Part shown: positions 32,385-42,385 of the stretch, piece by piece
How the letters are laid out: each line of letters begins with the position of its first letter
How positions within the stretch are numbered: the first letter of the stretch is position 1
Assembly (NCBI RefSeq): GCF_023898315.1
Contig: NC_064615.1
Coordinates: forward strand, 738,270,950-738,334,949
Origin: Schistocerca nitens
Lineage: Eukaryota > Arthropoda > Insecta > Orthoptera > Acrididae
DNA length: 64,000 bases
Direction of reading: 5' to 3'
Translations under genes and position numbers: made by a program
Notes under the pieces: model-generated
Databases searched by the model: none
Told to the model about the DNA's origin: nothing
Seen by the model: the letters and a program-made list of their open reading frames with translations, nothing else

Positions 32385-32955
32385 ACAGGTGGCTTTTGCA
32401 AATCAATAACATTTTATGCTCCATTGGACCGATGGCTGTTGGCAAATGCCCAGGTCTGAGAAGGGAGAGTGTTATGATCATGGGAATGTTTTCATGGCAT
32501 TCTGTGGATGACTCTGGTAGGCACAATGGATCAACACAAGTATGCATTTATCCCTGGGGACCATGTCCACCATTACGTGCTGTTTGTTTTTCCTCAGCAT
32601 GATGGCATCTACCAGAAGAACAATGCAATGTCTCGTACAGCTCTCAGTGCATGTACGTGATTCGAAGAGCACCAGGATGAGTTTATCATGCTGCCCTGGC
32701 CACCAAACTCCCTGGGTTTAAGCCCAATCAAGAATCAATGGGGCCACCTGGATCTGACTGTTAGACCATGGATCCTCTTCCGAGAAACCTATCACAGCTG
32801 GCCATGGGAGTGGGGTCATCATGGCCCCACATCCCTGTTTGTACATTCTAGAACCTCACTGATTGCCTTCCTGCATGTCTTGCAGTGGGCCATTCTGCAA
32901 AAGGTGGTTATTAAGTCTTCTGACAGGTGGTCATGTTAATGTGACTGACAGTGTG
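32385..32955 (+). pseudogene. Tc1-like transposase, C-terminal half, with 3' TIR
   Basis: Frames read GLRRESVMIMGMFSWHS, then near 32600 QQ-type and NAMSRTALSVH segments (second catalytic block region), MLPWPPNSLGLSPIKNQWGH (third block, family form WPPNSPDLNPIENLWGH), and a terminal sequence near 32925-32955 (TGGTCATGTTAATGTGACTG), probably the inverted repeat. The Glu of the third block lies where PIK is found, an apparent loss. This is a different family from the 17.8-kb element. Confidence 0.75.
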
Positions 32956-32969
32956 TTCTACTAGCATGA

Positions 32970-33175
32970 AACCCAGTGACTTACTTCTCTTTTGCCAGAT
33001 GAAGAAACCATTTCATGGCGGATATTTGCAAAATGATGAAGAGGTGATTTTTGAGGTGAAACGTAACCTGAGTAGGCAAACTACTGACTTCTACAACCAG
33101 ATCTCTGGCAGGACATAAACACTGCAAAAAGATGTGTCACATTGAAGGGTGGATATGTTGGGAAGAACTAACATC
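32970..33175 (+). pseudogene. mariner transposase, C-terminal fragment
   Basis: The frame reads MKKPFHGGYLQNDEEVIFEV and then LSRQTTDFYNQ, the conserved mariner C-terminal helices after the third catalytic Asp, and finishes with a broken CVTLKGGYVGKN-type end. The catalytic part is absent. Confidence 0.7.
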
Positions 33176-33231
33176 ATAAAACTTCATAACTGCTCCTCAT
33201 ATTTTTTTAAAAAAATTGCAGTTAATCAGGT

Positions 33232-33962
33232 AGTTGGGATGGTTTTCCAGTGCAATAATTAAAAAATGTGGAAGTCAACCAATTACATATATCATCAATT
33301 GTAGCATCAAAGAGGGCATGTATCCTAATGCATTGAAAAGGAGCATTGTCAGGCCAATACACAAAAAGGATCGAAAGAGGAAGCATCAAACTACAGGTTA
33401 TATTTCTGATTCCTACATTTAGTAAGATATCTGAATCAGTGATGCTGTCACAGCTTAGTTTGATTTTCACTAAAAACAGTCTCCCTGCAGACACCAAAAA
33501 TGGATTTTGAAACGATCACAATGTCACAACAGTTGTCACAGAATTTTTATACCAAATCTGTAGCTATCTAGATGAAGGAAAGCATACTGTAGATATATGT
33601 TTAGTGATTTCACAAATGCCTTTGACCTGGTTGACTATGCACTTCTTTTGCAGAAACTGAGGACATGCAATAACATGAACTCTGTGTACTCACCTAAAAA
33701 ACTATAAATAATGTGCAAATATAAATTATCAAAATGGGGTGAGGAAAATCAACATTCAGTCTGTGACGGAAACAGCAATACAGGGTGTGCTGCAGGGGTC
33801 AATAATGGGAGCATTTCTTTTTCTTGTGTATGCAAATGGTATTATACATCCTTCTAATTCCCATATAATTACTTATGCTGATGACACCTCTCTATGGTTT
33901 TATGGAGACTATGAGGAGAATGTACATTTTTTTTTTTTTTTTTTTTTCATATATGCGATATC
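33232..33962 (+). mobile_element. LINE (jockey/CR1 superfamily), left part, split by the gypsy element
   Basis: RT fingers read SSAIIKKCGSQPITYIINCS and IVRPIHKKDRKRKH (33234-33420). Then come the TFSKISESVMLSQL block, a TNAFDLVDYALL block near 33612, QGVLQGSIMGAFLF and the catalytic YADDTSLWFYGD near 33874. A 21-base T run (33927-33947) has expanded in the frame just before the LTR. The element continues at 41873. Confidence 0.8.
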
Positions 33963-34208
33963 TGTTGTGACTTGCCGATCATTCAAAGTACCGCCGCGCA
34001 ATTACGCGCATCCTCTTCATGCGGCGCTGTCTGCCAGCCATGCAGCAGCCACGCCACTTAAGCATCCAGCCAGCCAGCGGCTGCTAGACTTGGACTCAGT
34101 GCTAATTTGAATGTTCCCGTGTTCACATGTTTGCTTGGTCAACTTGCTCTGTGACTTACACGTGTTGTGTCATTTTGAAATATATATGTTTAACCTGACG
34201 TTATAACA
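33963..34208 (+). repeat. Gypsy 5' LTR (246 bp)
   Basis: It begins TGTTGTGACTTGCCGATCAT and ends GTTATAACA, i.e. TG...CA. The 3' LTR differs at roughly 15-20 positions by eye. A TTGGCAACAAGG stretch starts within two bases of the LTR and is the likely primer-binding site (TGG at 34211); I cannot assign the tRNA. Confidence 0.9.
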
Positions 34209-34261
34209 ATTGGCAACAAGGTAGTGGATTTTTCCGTTTCATCGTTGACCCACAGGTTTCC

Positions 34262-35542
34262 ATGGCTACTTTAGAGCAACCATTGCAAGGTCTCATTGAA
34301 CAGCAAACACTTCTCACATCGGCGATTCGCAATTTCATCGCGGCATCCAATGCGGGCCGTTTCTCGTTGTCGTCTATACCTCCTTTTCCTCCTTACGGCG
34401 AGATGGCGGAACACTGGTCTCATTACAAAAAACGTCTTCGACAGCACTTCTTGGCATTTCATGTCACGGATGAACAAACATGTAAGTCTCTGTTCCTTTC
34501 ATGGATTTTGCCTCAAATATATCGATTGTTGTCGCAATTGGCTCCTTTGAAAGATCCTGCGTCTTTGTCTTTTGCTGAAATGTGCTCACTTCTGTCATTA
34601 TATTTTCATAAGCAAACGCATATGGCAGCCTCTCGTGTTGCCTTTTATCATTGTCAAAAACAACCGCATCAATCCTATTGCGCTTGGGCTGCTGAACTTC
34701 ACGGCCTCAGTCGAAAGTGTCAATTTGTTACTGACGTTCACAAAGAATCCTATGCCGATTCCATGGTACGGGATGCTATTATCCGGTTGGCGCCAGACAA
34801 AGAAGTTTGGCAATGTGCCCTTCAGTTGGCAAATCCGATTCTAGATGAAGTCCTATCCATTGTGCAATCTTTTGAAATTTCTCACGCTGCTGGGGCGCAA
34901 ATAGAGGCGTGGGGTGACGTCGGGGAACTACAACCTATGTTCGCTGTTGACGACGCGTGCGGTGCATCCCCACCGGTCGACGTGGCTGCAGTACGCTCCC
35001 ACGCACAGCCTCGGCCTAACTGTAAACAATCCTCTAAGAAACTGCAACAGAACCCCCAGCAACGTCCTTCATGTCCGCGGTGTTTTACGAAACATTCACG
35101 CGAGGATTGTCCCCAACATTGGGCTGTGTATCACAATTGCAAAAAGAAGGGTCATGTGTCTTCCGTTTGCAAATCCAACCGCATACACGATGTTCATGAA
35201 CATGATGCTGATTCTGATTCTGTGTTGTCTGTCAATTGTACTTCTTCCCTTTCCTCACTGTCCAAATCCTTGGTTGAGATGTTCGCATGCAGGTGGATAC
35301 TGGTTCTGCTGCCACTATCATTAATTCTCAGATGTATCTTCAGTTGGGTTCACCACTCCTATCACCTGTCACTCAGCAATTACAGATGCACAATAAACAG
35401 AAGATTTCTCTCTTGGGACAATTTAATGCTGAGGTATCTTACAAATCCGTCGTTCGCACTGTTCCCATATTTGTGGTCGACCAGAATAACAAAGAGAATC
35501 TTTTTGGTTTCGATACCTTTCGCGTTTTTGGATTCTCCATAG
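34262..35542 (+). CDS. Gypsy Gag (capsid and zinc knuckles), C-terminus out of frame
   Basis: The ATG at 34262 lies 54 bases after the LTR and opens a 426-codon frame. The first 230 residues form a retrotransposon Gag capsid-like region (WSHYKKRLRQHFLAF near residue 60, then YCAWAAELHGLSRKC). Around residues 274-306 are two Cys-rich knuckles: CPRCFTKHSREDC, and a second one, YHNCKKKGHVSSVC, whose first Cys has become Tyr. From about 35280 the frame no longer encodes retroviral sequence; the protease lies in the -1 frame, so a programmed or mutational shift separates gag and pol. Confidence 0.85.
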   Translation: MATLEQPLQGLIEQQTLLTSAIRNFIAASNAGRFSLSSIPPFPPYGEMAEHWSHYKKRLRQHFLAFHVTDEQTCKSLFLSWILPQIYRLLSQLAPLKDPASLSFAEMCSLLSLYFHKQTHMAASRVAFYHCQKQPHQSYCAWAAELHGLSRKCQFVTDVHKESYADSMVRDAIIRLAPDKEVWQCALQLANPILDEVLSIVQSFEISHAAGAQIEAWGDVGELQPMFAVDDACGASPPVDVAAVRSHAQPRPNCKQSSKKLQQNPQQRPSCPRCFTKHSREDCPQHWAVYHNCKKKGHVSSVCKSNRIHDVHEHDADSDSVLSVNCTSSLSSLSKSLVEMFACRWILVLLPLSLILRCIFSWVHHSYHLSLSNYRCTINRRFLSWDNLMLRYLTNPSFALFPYLWSTRITKRIFLVSIPFAFLDSP

Positions 35543-35780
35543 ATGACTCTGTCAATATTGTCTCTGATGCTATTCCTTATGTTCAATTGGATTCCTTGTC
35601 GATGACATTTTCGTCCCCTTTTTCTCCTGGGTTAGGCCATGCAAACGGCTTTAAAGCTCATGTCATGCTCAAACCCACTGCTCGGCCTAAGTTTTTTCGG
35701 GCTTGGCCCATTCCTGTGGCCCTTCGTGATCGGGTAAAATGGGAGCTGGATTGTCTCACTGCTTCAGGAGTCTCGCTTCC
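35287..35780 (+). pseudogene. Gypsy protease and start of RT
   Basis: The frame reads VDTGSAATIINSQMY, the aspartic protease active site (D-T/S-G), then VVDQNNKENLFGFDTF (a family L-G-x-D block variant), and the RT start KPTARPKFFRAWPIPVALRD. It is -1 relative to gag. At about 35775 the RT continues in another frame (REWSSPVVVV), so a frameshift has disabled it. Confidence 0.85.
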
Positions 35781-36260
35781 TGTCTCTTCAGAGAGTGGTC
35801 CTCTCCTGTCGTTGTTGTTGCTAACCCAAATGGTGATATTCGTCTCTGTGGCGATTTCAAAGCCACTGTAAATGCGCAATGTCTCATCGACACTTACCCT
35901 ATGCCTCAACCTGAAGAATTGTTCACTAAACGTGTGGGAGGCCAGTATTTTTCTAAAATTGACCTGTCAGAAGCTTATCATCAACTTCCTCTTGATGCTG
36001 CTTCCCGGCAGTTTCTGGTTCTTAACACGCCTGTTGGCCTCTATCAATACCAATGATTGCCATTCAGGGTTGACAGTGCCCCTGCTCTCTTTCAGTGATT
36101 CTTGGAACAATTATTGCTCCCTGTCCCTGGGTGTATAAATTACATGGACGACATTGTTGTCACTAGCTCCACCACTGAAGAACATCTTCCGAACCTCCAC
36201 ACACTTTTTCATGTCTTACAGACTGCCGGTCTTAAGTGTAATCTTCAGAAATCACGTACT
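35781..36260 (+). pseudogene. Gypsy reverse transcriptase, damaged
   Basis: Conserved blocks are NGDIRLCGDFKATVN, FSKIDLSEAYHQLPL (first catalytic Asp) and the catalytic YMDD at 36141-36152 (INYMDDIVV). TGA stops occur at 36054 and 36099, both at places where the family has Arg, consistent with C-to-T change at CGA. A further shift near 36250 leads into the RNase H frame. The RT cannot be made as one protein from this copy. Confidence 0.85.
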
Positions 36261-38587
36261 TGGGGTTTCAACTGTCTCGGGATGGTATTCATCCGCTTCA
36301 GCAAACTGTCGCTGTGATCAATGCCCTTCCTCGCCATACATCTCTTAACTACCTGCAGGTCTTCTTGGGGAAAATAGCATACTATCACAGGTTTTTACCA
36401 TCTGCTACTTCAGTGGCTCAGCCGTTGCATTGCCTGTTGCATAAAAACATGCCTTTTCACTGGTCCGCATCATGTGATGCAGCTTTTCAGAAATTGAAGA
36501 CTATGCTGAAACAGGCCCTGTGCCTGGCTACTTATCGACCTGGCCAACATCTTGTTCTTGCCACAGGCACCTCTCAATATGCGGTTGGTGCAGTCCTTGC
36601 GCACCGTTTTTCTGATGGCTCTGAACAACCCATTGCTTATGCCTCCAAAACACTCACAGATGCCCAACAAAAGTATTCTCAAATTGTAAAAGAAGCTTTG
36701 GCCATTATTTATGCTCTTCATAAGTTTGGTGTTTTTCTCTATGGATCCAAATTTAATCTTTTTATGGATCACAAACCAATTGTTTCCTTGTTTCATCCAT
36801 CATCGTCACTTCCTGACAAGGCTGCACACCGCCTCCAGTATTGGGCTCTTTACTTGTCTCATTTCAATTATGAGATTCACTTCCAGCTGACGGCCCAACA
36901 TGTGAATGCTGATGCACTTTCTCACCTTCCCATGGGTCCTGATCTGGCATTCGATAGGGACGAACTTTTGTGTTTCCACCTGGATGTTGCTGAGCAGCGG
37001 GTTGTGGATGGATTCCCCATCATCGGGGACCGGCTGGCAGCTGCTACAGGTTCTGATCCTACCCTCTCCCAGGTTCTACACTGTATTCAGAAGGGTTGGC
37101 CAGATTGTCCATCCGCTAAGACTTCTGACCCGTTGCGGAACTACTACGCTTTTCGCTACAGCCTCACGGCTAGGGATGGTGTTATCCTCCTTTCCACCGA
37201 CAATGCTTTGCCGCGTGTGGTGGTACCTGCGTCTTTGCGTGCTTCGGTCTTGCGGCGCCTTCTTCAGCATGGGCACTGGGGTGTCTCTAGCACAAAATCT
37301 CTGGTGCGCCGTCATGTGTACTGGCCTGGCATCAACTCTGAAATAGCACACATGGTCGCTGCCTGCTGCCCTTGTGCGTCACAGGCCGCCACCCCGAAGT
37401 CATCTTTGTCACCATGGCCTTCGCCTGAGATGCCCTGGGAGTGCATTCATGCTGACTTCATGGGACCTTTTTTAGGTACTTATTGGCTCCTCGTAATTGA
37501 TGCCTACTCTAACTTTCCTTTCATTGTCCGTTGCACGTTGCCTACCACTGCGGCAACCACAAGTGCTCTCACCCGCATTTTTTCTTTGGAAGGCCTTCCC
37601 TCCACTCTTGTTACTGATAATGGTCCGCAAATTGAATCTTCCGAATTTGCGGATTTTTGTGCTCATCACAGCGTTATGCATGTCACAGCCCCTCTGTTCC
37701 ATCCACAATCAAACGGTGAGGCTGAACAACTGGTCTGCACATTTAAGGCTCAGATGCAGAAACTCCTGACTTCTTCTGCTGCTGATGATGCACTTCTTCA
37801 GTTTCTGGCTTCTTACCATTTCACCCCCATGGGCGACCACAGCCCGGCTGAGCTCTTACATGGCCGACAGCCCTGCACGCTACTTCATCTTCTGCGGCCT
37901 TCCGCCTCATGGCCGCAGGTGCCTTTGCTTGGCTGGTTCACCACCGACAACCTTGTCTGGGTACGGGGATATGGCAGATGGCCAAAATGGAGTCTGGGCC
38001 ACATCTTACGACACCGTGGCCGACGCCTGTATGAAATCCAGACGGACACAGATGTTGCAGTGCGTCATTCGGACCAGCTTCAGCCTCGTGTGCCGGCAAC
38101 GCCTGTTCCGAATGCTGCTACACCACCTTCGGCTCTACCTGATGCTCGGGATCTTGGCATCTCTCATTACTCACAACGCAGCCCTCTCACCATCATCTCA
38201 GTTCCAGTAAAAGAATGGACGCCGCCAGGAGATGTGCCCATGCAGGAACCGGATGACCATCATCTGTCGGAGCCAATCTACTCGCCTCCTTCTCCTGCGG
38301 ACGCCGACACATTGCCCATGTCTCCTGTTATATCAACTGGACTTGCCGCAATGGGCAGATTGGTGCACGGGGCCCTAGCAGATTCGACCCCTACGTCTCC
38401 TGTCATCTCGACCCGTTATCATCGGGGACACTTCCGTCCATACAGGAAGCCTCCTCCTCGAGACTTTACAGCCAGTCAAACAATGCCTATGGACATTAGC
38501 AATCTACAGGCCACCTCCATCAAGACCAGTGCAAAAATTTCAAAGTGTTGTGACCCGCCGACCATTCAAAGTACCGCTGCGCAATGA
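36260..38587 (+). CDS. Gypsy RT end, RNase H and integrase (775-codon open frame)
   Basis: Residues 1-50 are the RT connection (LSRDGIHPLQQTVAVINALP, FLGKIAYYHRFLPS). Residues 95-210 form RNase H, with KEALAIIYAL and LFMDHKPIVS; the first catalytic Asp block reads LATGTSQ where the family has Asp-Ala/Thr-Ser, so it is probably dead. Residues 335-365 are the integrase zinc-binding region (HGHWG ... CCPCASQ). The DDE core has Asp in HADFMGPF (about 396), Asp in VTDNGPQ (about 451) and Glu in NGEAEQ (about 487), with 35 residues between the last two. The tail is Pro-rich and runs into the 3' LTR. No stop interrupts it. Confidence 0.9.
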   Translation: MGFQLSRDGIHPLQQTVAVINALPRHTSLNYLQVFLGKIAYYHRFLPSATSVAQPLHCLLHKNMPFHWSASCDAAFQKLKTMLKQALCLATYRPGQHLVLATGTSQYAVGAVLAHRFSDGSEQPIAYASKTLTDAQQKYSQIVKEALAIIYALHKFGVFLYGSKFNLFMDHKPIVSLFHPSSSLPDKAAHRLQYWALYLSHFNYEIHFQLTAQHVNADALSHLPMGPDLAFDRDELLCFHLDVAEQRVVDGFPIIGDRLAAATGSDPTLSQVLHCIQKGWPDCPSAKTSDPLRNYYAFRYSLTARDGVILLSTDNALPRVVVPASLRASVLRRLLQHGHWGVSSTKSLVRRHVYWPGINSEIAHMVAACCPCASQAATPKSSLSPWPSPEMPWECIHADFMGPFLGTYWLLVIDAYSNFPFIVRCTLPTTAATTSALTRIFSLEGLPSTLVTDNGPQIESSEFADFCAHHSVMHVTAPLFHPQSNGEAEQLVCTFKAQMQKLLTSSAADDALLQFLASYHFTPMGDHSPAELLHGRQPCTLLHLLRPSASWPQVPLLGWFTTDNLVWVRGYGRWPKWSLGHILRHRGRRLYEIQTDTDVAVRHSDQLQPRVPATPVPNAATPPSALPDARDLGISHYSQRSPLTIISVPVKEWTPPGDVPMQEPDDHHLSEPIYSPPSPADADTLPMSPVISTGLAAMGRLVHGALADSTPTSPVISTRYHRGHFRPYRKPPPRDFTASQTMPMDISNLQATSIKTSAKISKCCDPPTIQSTAAQ

Positions 38588-38605
38588 CGCGCGTCCTCTA
38601 CATGC
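38546..38605 (+). repeat. Gypsy 3' LTR, left piece (split by RTE)
   Basis: It matches the first 60 bases of the 5' LTR (TGTTGTGACCCGCCGACCAT) and stops in CTCTACATGC, the RTE target-site duplication. Confidence 0.9.
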
Positions 38606-38839
38606 AACCGCAATGGAGGGGTATCTGTTGAGAGGCCAGACAAACGTGTGGTTCCTGAAGAGGGGCAGCAGCCTTTTCAGTAGTTGTAGGGGCAACAGTC
38701 TGGATGATTGACTGATCTGGCCCTGTAACACTAACCAAAACGGCCTTGCTGTCGCGGTACTGCAAACGGCTGAAAGCAAGGGGAAACTACCCTAGGGGAT
38801 GTCGTTATCAAGAGAAAGAAAACTGGCATTCTACGGATC

Positions 38840-39480
38840 GGAGCATGGAATGTCAGATCCCTTAATAGGGTAGGTAGGTTAGAAAATTTAAAAAGGCAAA
38901 TGGATAGGTTTAAGTTAGATATAGCGGGAATTAGTGAAGTTCAGTGGCAGGAGGAACAAGACTTTTGGTCAGGTGAATACAGGGTTATAAATACAAAATC
39001 AAATAGGGGTAATGCAGGAATAGGTTTAATAATGAATAAAGCAATAGGAATGCGGGTAAGCTACTACAAGCAGCACAGCAAATGCATTGTTGTGGCCAAG
39101 ATAGACATGAAGCCCACGCCTACGACAGTAGTACAAGTTTATATGCCTACTAGCTCTGCATATGACGAAGAAATTGATGAAATGTGTGATGAGTGAAGGG
39201 AGACGAAAATTTAATAGTCATGGGTGACTGGAATTCGACAGTAGGAAAAGGAAGAGAAGGAAACGTAGTAGGAGAATATGGATTGGGGCTAAGAAATGAA
39301 AGAGGAAGCTGCCTGGTAGAATTTTGCACAGAGCATAACTTAATCATAGCTAACACTTGGTTCAAGAATCATGAAAGAAGGTTGTATACATGGAAGAACC
39401 CTGGAGATACTAAAAGGTTTCAGATAGATTATATAATGGTAAGACAGAGATTTAGGAACCAGATTTGAAATTGTAAGACA
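38840..39480 (+). pseudogene. RTE endonuclease domain
   Basis: The first frame (to 39196) has GAWNVRSLNRVGRLENLK, the N-terminal metal-binding Asn block, LDIAGISEVQW (the Glu block), and VVQVYMPTSSAYDEEIDEM. The second frame (from 39193) has VMGDWNSTVGKG, the G-D-x-N catalytic block, ERGSCLVEFCTEHNLIIANT and FQIDYIMVRQRFRN, with DSDHNLLVM (S-D-H catalytic block) after the next stop. All catalytic residues appear conserved, but the frame is broken at 39194. Confidence 0.9.
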
Positions 39481-39777
39481 TTTCCAGTGGCAGATGTGGA
39501 CTCTGACCACAATCTATTGGTTATGAACTGTAGATTAAAACTGAAGAAACTGCAAAAAGGTGGGAATTTAAGGAGATGGGACCCGGATAAACTGACTAAA
39601 CCAGAGGTTGTACAGAGTTTCAGGGAGAGCATAAGGGAACAATTGACAGGAATGCAGGAAAGAAATATAGTAGAAGAAGAATGGGTAACTTTGAGGAATG
39701 AAATAGTGAAGGCAGCAGAGGATCAAGTAGGTAAAAAGACGAGGGCTAGTAGAAATCCTTGGGTGAGAGAATAAATA

Positions 39778-40452
39778 TTGAATTTAATTGATGAAAGGAG
39801 AAAATATAAAAATGCAGTAAATGAAGCAGGCAAAAAGGAATACAAACGTCTCAAAAATGAGATCAACAGGAAGTGCAAAATGGCTAAGCAGAGATGGCTA
39901 GAGGACAAATGTAAGGATGTAGAGGCTTATCTCACTAGGGGTAAGATAGATACTGCCTACAGGAAAATTAAAGAGACCTTTGGAGAAAAGAGAACCACTT
40001 GCATGAATATCAAGAGCTCAGATGGAAACCCAGTTCTAAGCAAAGAAGGGAAAGCAGAAACGTGGAAGGAGTATATAGAGGGTCTATACAAGGGTGATGT
40101 TCTTGAAGACAATTTTATGGAAATGGAAGAGGATGTAGATAAAGATGAAATGGGAGATACGATACTGCATGAAGAGTTTGACAGAGCACTGAAAGACCTA
40201 AGTCGAAACAAGGCCACGGGAGTAGACAACATTCCATTAGAACTACTGACTGCCTTGGGAGAGCCAGGCCTAACAGAACTCTACCATCTGGTGAGCAAGA
40301 TGTATGAGACAGGCGAAATTCCCTCTGACTTCAAGAAGAATATAATAATTCCAATCCCAAAGAAAGCAGGTGTTGACAGATGTGAAAATTACCAAACTAT
40401 TAGTTTAATAAGTCACTGCTGCAAAATACTAACGCGAATTCTTTACATATGA
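39778..40452 (+). pseudogene. RTE linker and RT fingers
   Basis: Lys-rich linker (RRKYKNAVNEAGKKEYKRLK), then KTYRKIKE-type sequence, WKEYIEGLY and the RT entry KDLSRNKATGVDNIPLELL, followed by PIPKKAGVDRCENYQTISLI. It ends at a TGA (40450-40452), beyond which the palm is in the same frame. Confidence 0.85.
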
Positions 40453-41655
40453 ATGGAAAAACTGGTAGATGCTGACCTTGGGGAAGATGAGTTTGGATTC
40501 CGTAGAAATGTTGGAACACGTGAGGCAATACTGACCCTACATCTTATCTTAGAAGAAAGATTAAGGAAAGGCAAACCTACGTTTCTAGCATTTATAGACT
40601 TAGAGAAAGCTTTTGACAATGTTCACTGGAGTACTCTCTTTCAAATTCTGAAGGTGGCGGGGGTAAAATGCAGGGAGCGAAAGGCTATTTACAATTTGTA
40701 CAGAAACCAGGTGGCAGTTATAAGAGTGGAGGGACATGAAAGGGAAGCAGTGGTTGGGAAGGGATTGAGACAGGGTTGTAGCCTCTCCCGGATGCTATTC
40801 AATCTGTATATTGAGGAAGCAGTAAAGGAAACAAAAGAAAAATTTGGAGTAGGTATTAAAATCCAGGGAGAAGAAATAAAAACTTTGAGGTTCGCCGATG
40901 ACATTGTAATTCTGTCAGAGACAGCAAATGACTTAGAAGAGCAGTTGAACGGAATGGACAGTGTCTTGAAAGGAGGATATAAGATGAACATCAACAAAAG
41001 CAAAACGAGGATAATGGAATGTAGTCGAATTAAGTCGGGTGATGCTGAGGGAATTAGATTAGGAAATGAGACACTTAAAGTAGTAAAGGAGTTTTGCTTT
41101 TTGGGGAGCAAAATAACTGATGATGGTCGAAGTAGAGAGGATATAAAATGTAGACTGGCAATGGCAAGGAAAGCATTTCTGAAGAAGAGAAATTTGTTAA
41201 CATCGAGTATAGATTTAAGTGTCAAGAAGTCGTTTCTGAAAGTATTTGTATGGAGTGTAGCCATGTATGGAAGTGAAACATGGATGATAAATAGTTTGGA
41301 CAAGAAGAGAATAGAAGCTTTCGAAATGTGGTGTTACAGAAGAATGCTGAAGATTAGATGGGTAGATCACATAACTAATGAGGAGGTATTGAATAGAATT
41401 GGGGAGAAGAGGATTTTGTGGCACAACTTGACTAGAAGAAGGGATCGGTTGGTAGGACATGTTCTGAGGCATCAAGGAATCACCAATTTGGTACTGGAGG
41501 GCAGCGCGGAAGGTAAAAATCCTAGAGGGAGACCAAGAGATGAATACACTAGGCAGATTCAGAAGGATGTAGGTTGCAGTAGGTACTGGGAGATGAAGAG
41601 GCTTGCACAGGATAGAGTAGCATGGAGAGCTGCATCAAACCAGTCTCAGGACTGA
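40453..41655 (+). CDS. RTE reverse transcriptase palm to C-terminus (400 codons)
   Basis: The ATG at 40453 directly follows a stop and is not the native start. RT blocks: DEFGFRRNVGTREAIL, FLAFIDLEKAFDNV (first catalytic Asp), GLRQGCSLSRMLFNLYI, LRFADDIVILSE (FADD at 40891-40902), INKSKTRIMECS, FCFLGSKIT, MYGSETWMIN, then ERMLK-like YRRMLKIRWVDHITNEEVL and the C-terminal GRPRDEYTRQIQKDVG. All catalytic Asp residues are present. Protein would end just before the CAA-repeat tail. Confidence 0.9.
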   Translation: MEKLVDADLGEDEFGFRRNVGTREAILTLHLILEERLRKGKPTFLAFIDLEKAFDNVHWSTLFQILKVAGVKCRERKAIYNLYRNQVAVIRVEGHEREAVVGKGLRQGCSLSRMLFNLYIEEAVKETKEKFGVGIKIQGEEIKTLRFADDIVILSETANDLEEQLNGMDSVLKGGYKMNINKSKTRIMECSRIKSGDAEGIRLGNETLKVVKEFCFLGSKITDDGRSREDIKCRLAMARKAFLKKRNLLTSSIDLSVKKSFLKVFVWSVAMYGSETWMINSLDKKRIEAFEMWCYRRMLKIRWVDHITNEEVLNRIGEKRILWHNLTRRRDRLVGHVLRHQGITNLVLEGSAEGKNPRGRPRDEYTRQIQKDVGCSRYWEMKRLAQDRVAWRAASNQSQD

Positions 41656-41686
41656 AGACCACAACAACAACAACAACTCTACATGC

Positions 41687-41872
41687 GGCGCTGTCTGCCA
41701 GCCATGCAGCAGCCACGCCACCTAAGCAGCCAGTCAGCCAGCAGCCACTAGACTTGGACTCAGTGCTAATTTAAATGTTACTGTGTTTACATGTTTGCTT
41801 GGTCAACTTGCTCTGTGACTTACATGTGTTGTGTCATTTTGAAATATATGTGTTTAACTTGACATTATAACA
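41687..41872 (+). repeat. Gypsy 3' LTR, right piece
   Basis: Picks up exactly where the left piece ended (GGCGCTGTCTGCCAGCCATG) and ends ATTATAACA, giving 246 bp in total when joined with 38546-38605. The LINE split at the gypsy 5' border resumes immediately after it. Confidence 0.9.
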
Positions 41873-42385
41873 ATAGCTGAGGTGACTGAATATTTTAATA
41901 GCCAAGGCCTATCAGTAAATACCACAAAGTCACAATTACCGTGTTCATAGCAGACAGCTTGTGTCTCAGGTGGGTAGGAGATGTTTGTGGAATTTTGTAT
42001 AAAGTCAATGAAGACTATAAATTCCTTGGTTTGCAATTGTATAGTTATCTTCAGTGGGAATACCAGGAAAATAAACAGTGCCTTGTGTTTGCTTAACCAA
42101 CTGTCCAAAATTGTATGTAATAAGACACTAAAAACAGTGTACTATGGGACGATTTTTCCATTTATAAGTTATGAGATAGAGCAGTGGGATTGTGTGCTGA
42201 TGTGCACTTGAATGGAATACTGGTGCTTCAAAAGAGAGCTTTTGAAGTTAAATATGTTTTGTATTAAACCTCTGTACAAAAATATTTTACATACTATACC
42301 TCTTAAACACTATACTTGCAAAAGTCATCATTTGATGACTATGTGCAAAAATAAACATAAAAAACTAAGTAAATAAAAATGTTTA
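41873..42385 (+). mobile_element. LINE, right part (RT C-terminus and 3' UTR)
   Basis: The sequence resumes the RT of 33232-33962 with IAEVTEYFNSQGLSVNTTKS, the block just after the catalytic box, then a ...ALCLLNQLSKIVCNKTLKTV segment (thumb) and ISYEIEQWD. The 3' end is A+T-rich, ending near 42385. Confidence 0.75.

Larger units (their letters stand above)
38606..41676 (+). mobile_element. RTE-clade LINE, full length (3.07 kb), in the gypsy LTR
   Basis: It is bounded by a perfect 10-bp duplication, CTCTACATGC (38596-38605 and 41677-41686). It contains a short 5' UTR, an APE-type endonuclease, a linker, RT and a 3' tail of CAA repeats (41661-41676), as expected of RTE. One frameshift (about 39194) and stops near 39466, 39772 and 40450 break the single ORF. 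Of all LINEs in the window it is the least damaged, and by position it is younger than the gypsy element. Confidence 0.95.
33963..41872 (+). mobile_element. Ty3/gypsy LTR retrotransposon, with an RTE insertion in its 3' LTR
   Basis: Two 246-bp LTRs (33963-34208; 38546-38605 plus 41687-41872 once the inserted RTE and one copy of its target duplication are set aside) flank gag and pol. Internal order: gag, protease, RT, RNase H, integrase, the Ty3/gypsy order. The flanks ATATC and ATAGC suggest a 5-bp target duplication with one mismatch. No env-like frame follows integrase. The element resembles the Mag/K02A2.6-like group in its Pol sequence, a tentative placement. Confidence 0.9.

Noticed and set aside
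32973-33060. Acceptor-like TTCTCTTTTGCCAG followed by an open frame, considered as a host exon
   Set aside because: The peptide (MKKPFHGGYLQNDEEV, LSRQTTDFYNQ) is a mariner transposase C-terminus continuing through the supposed splice site.
40689-41303. 204-codon minus-strand frame
   Set aside because: Antisense shadow of the RTE RT frame at 40453-41655, which has all RT motifs on the plus strand.
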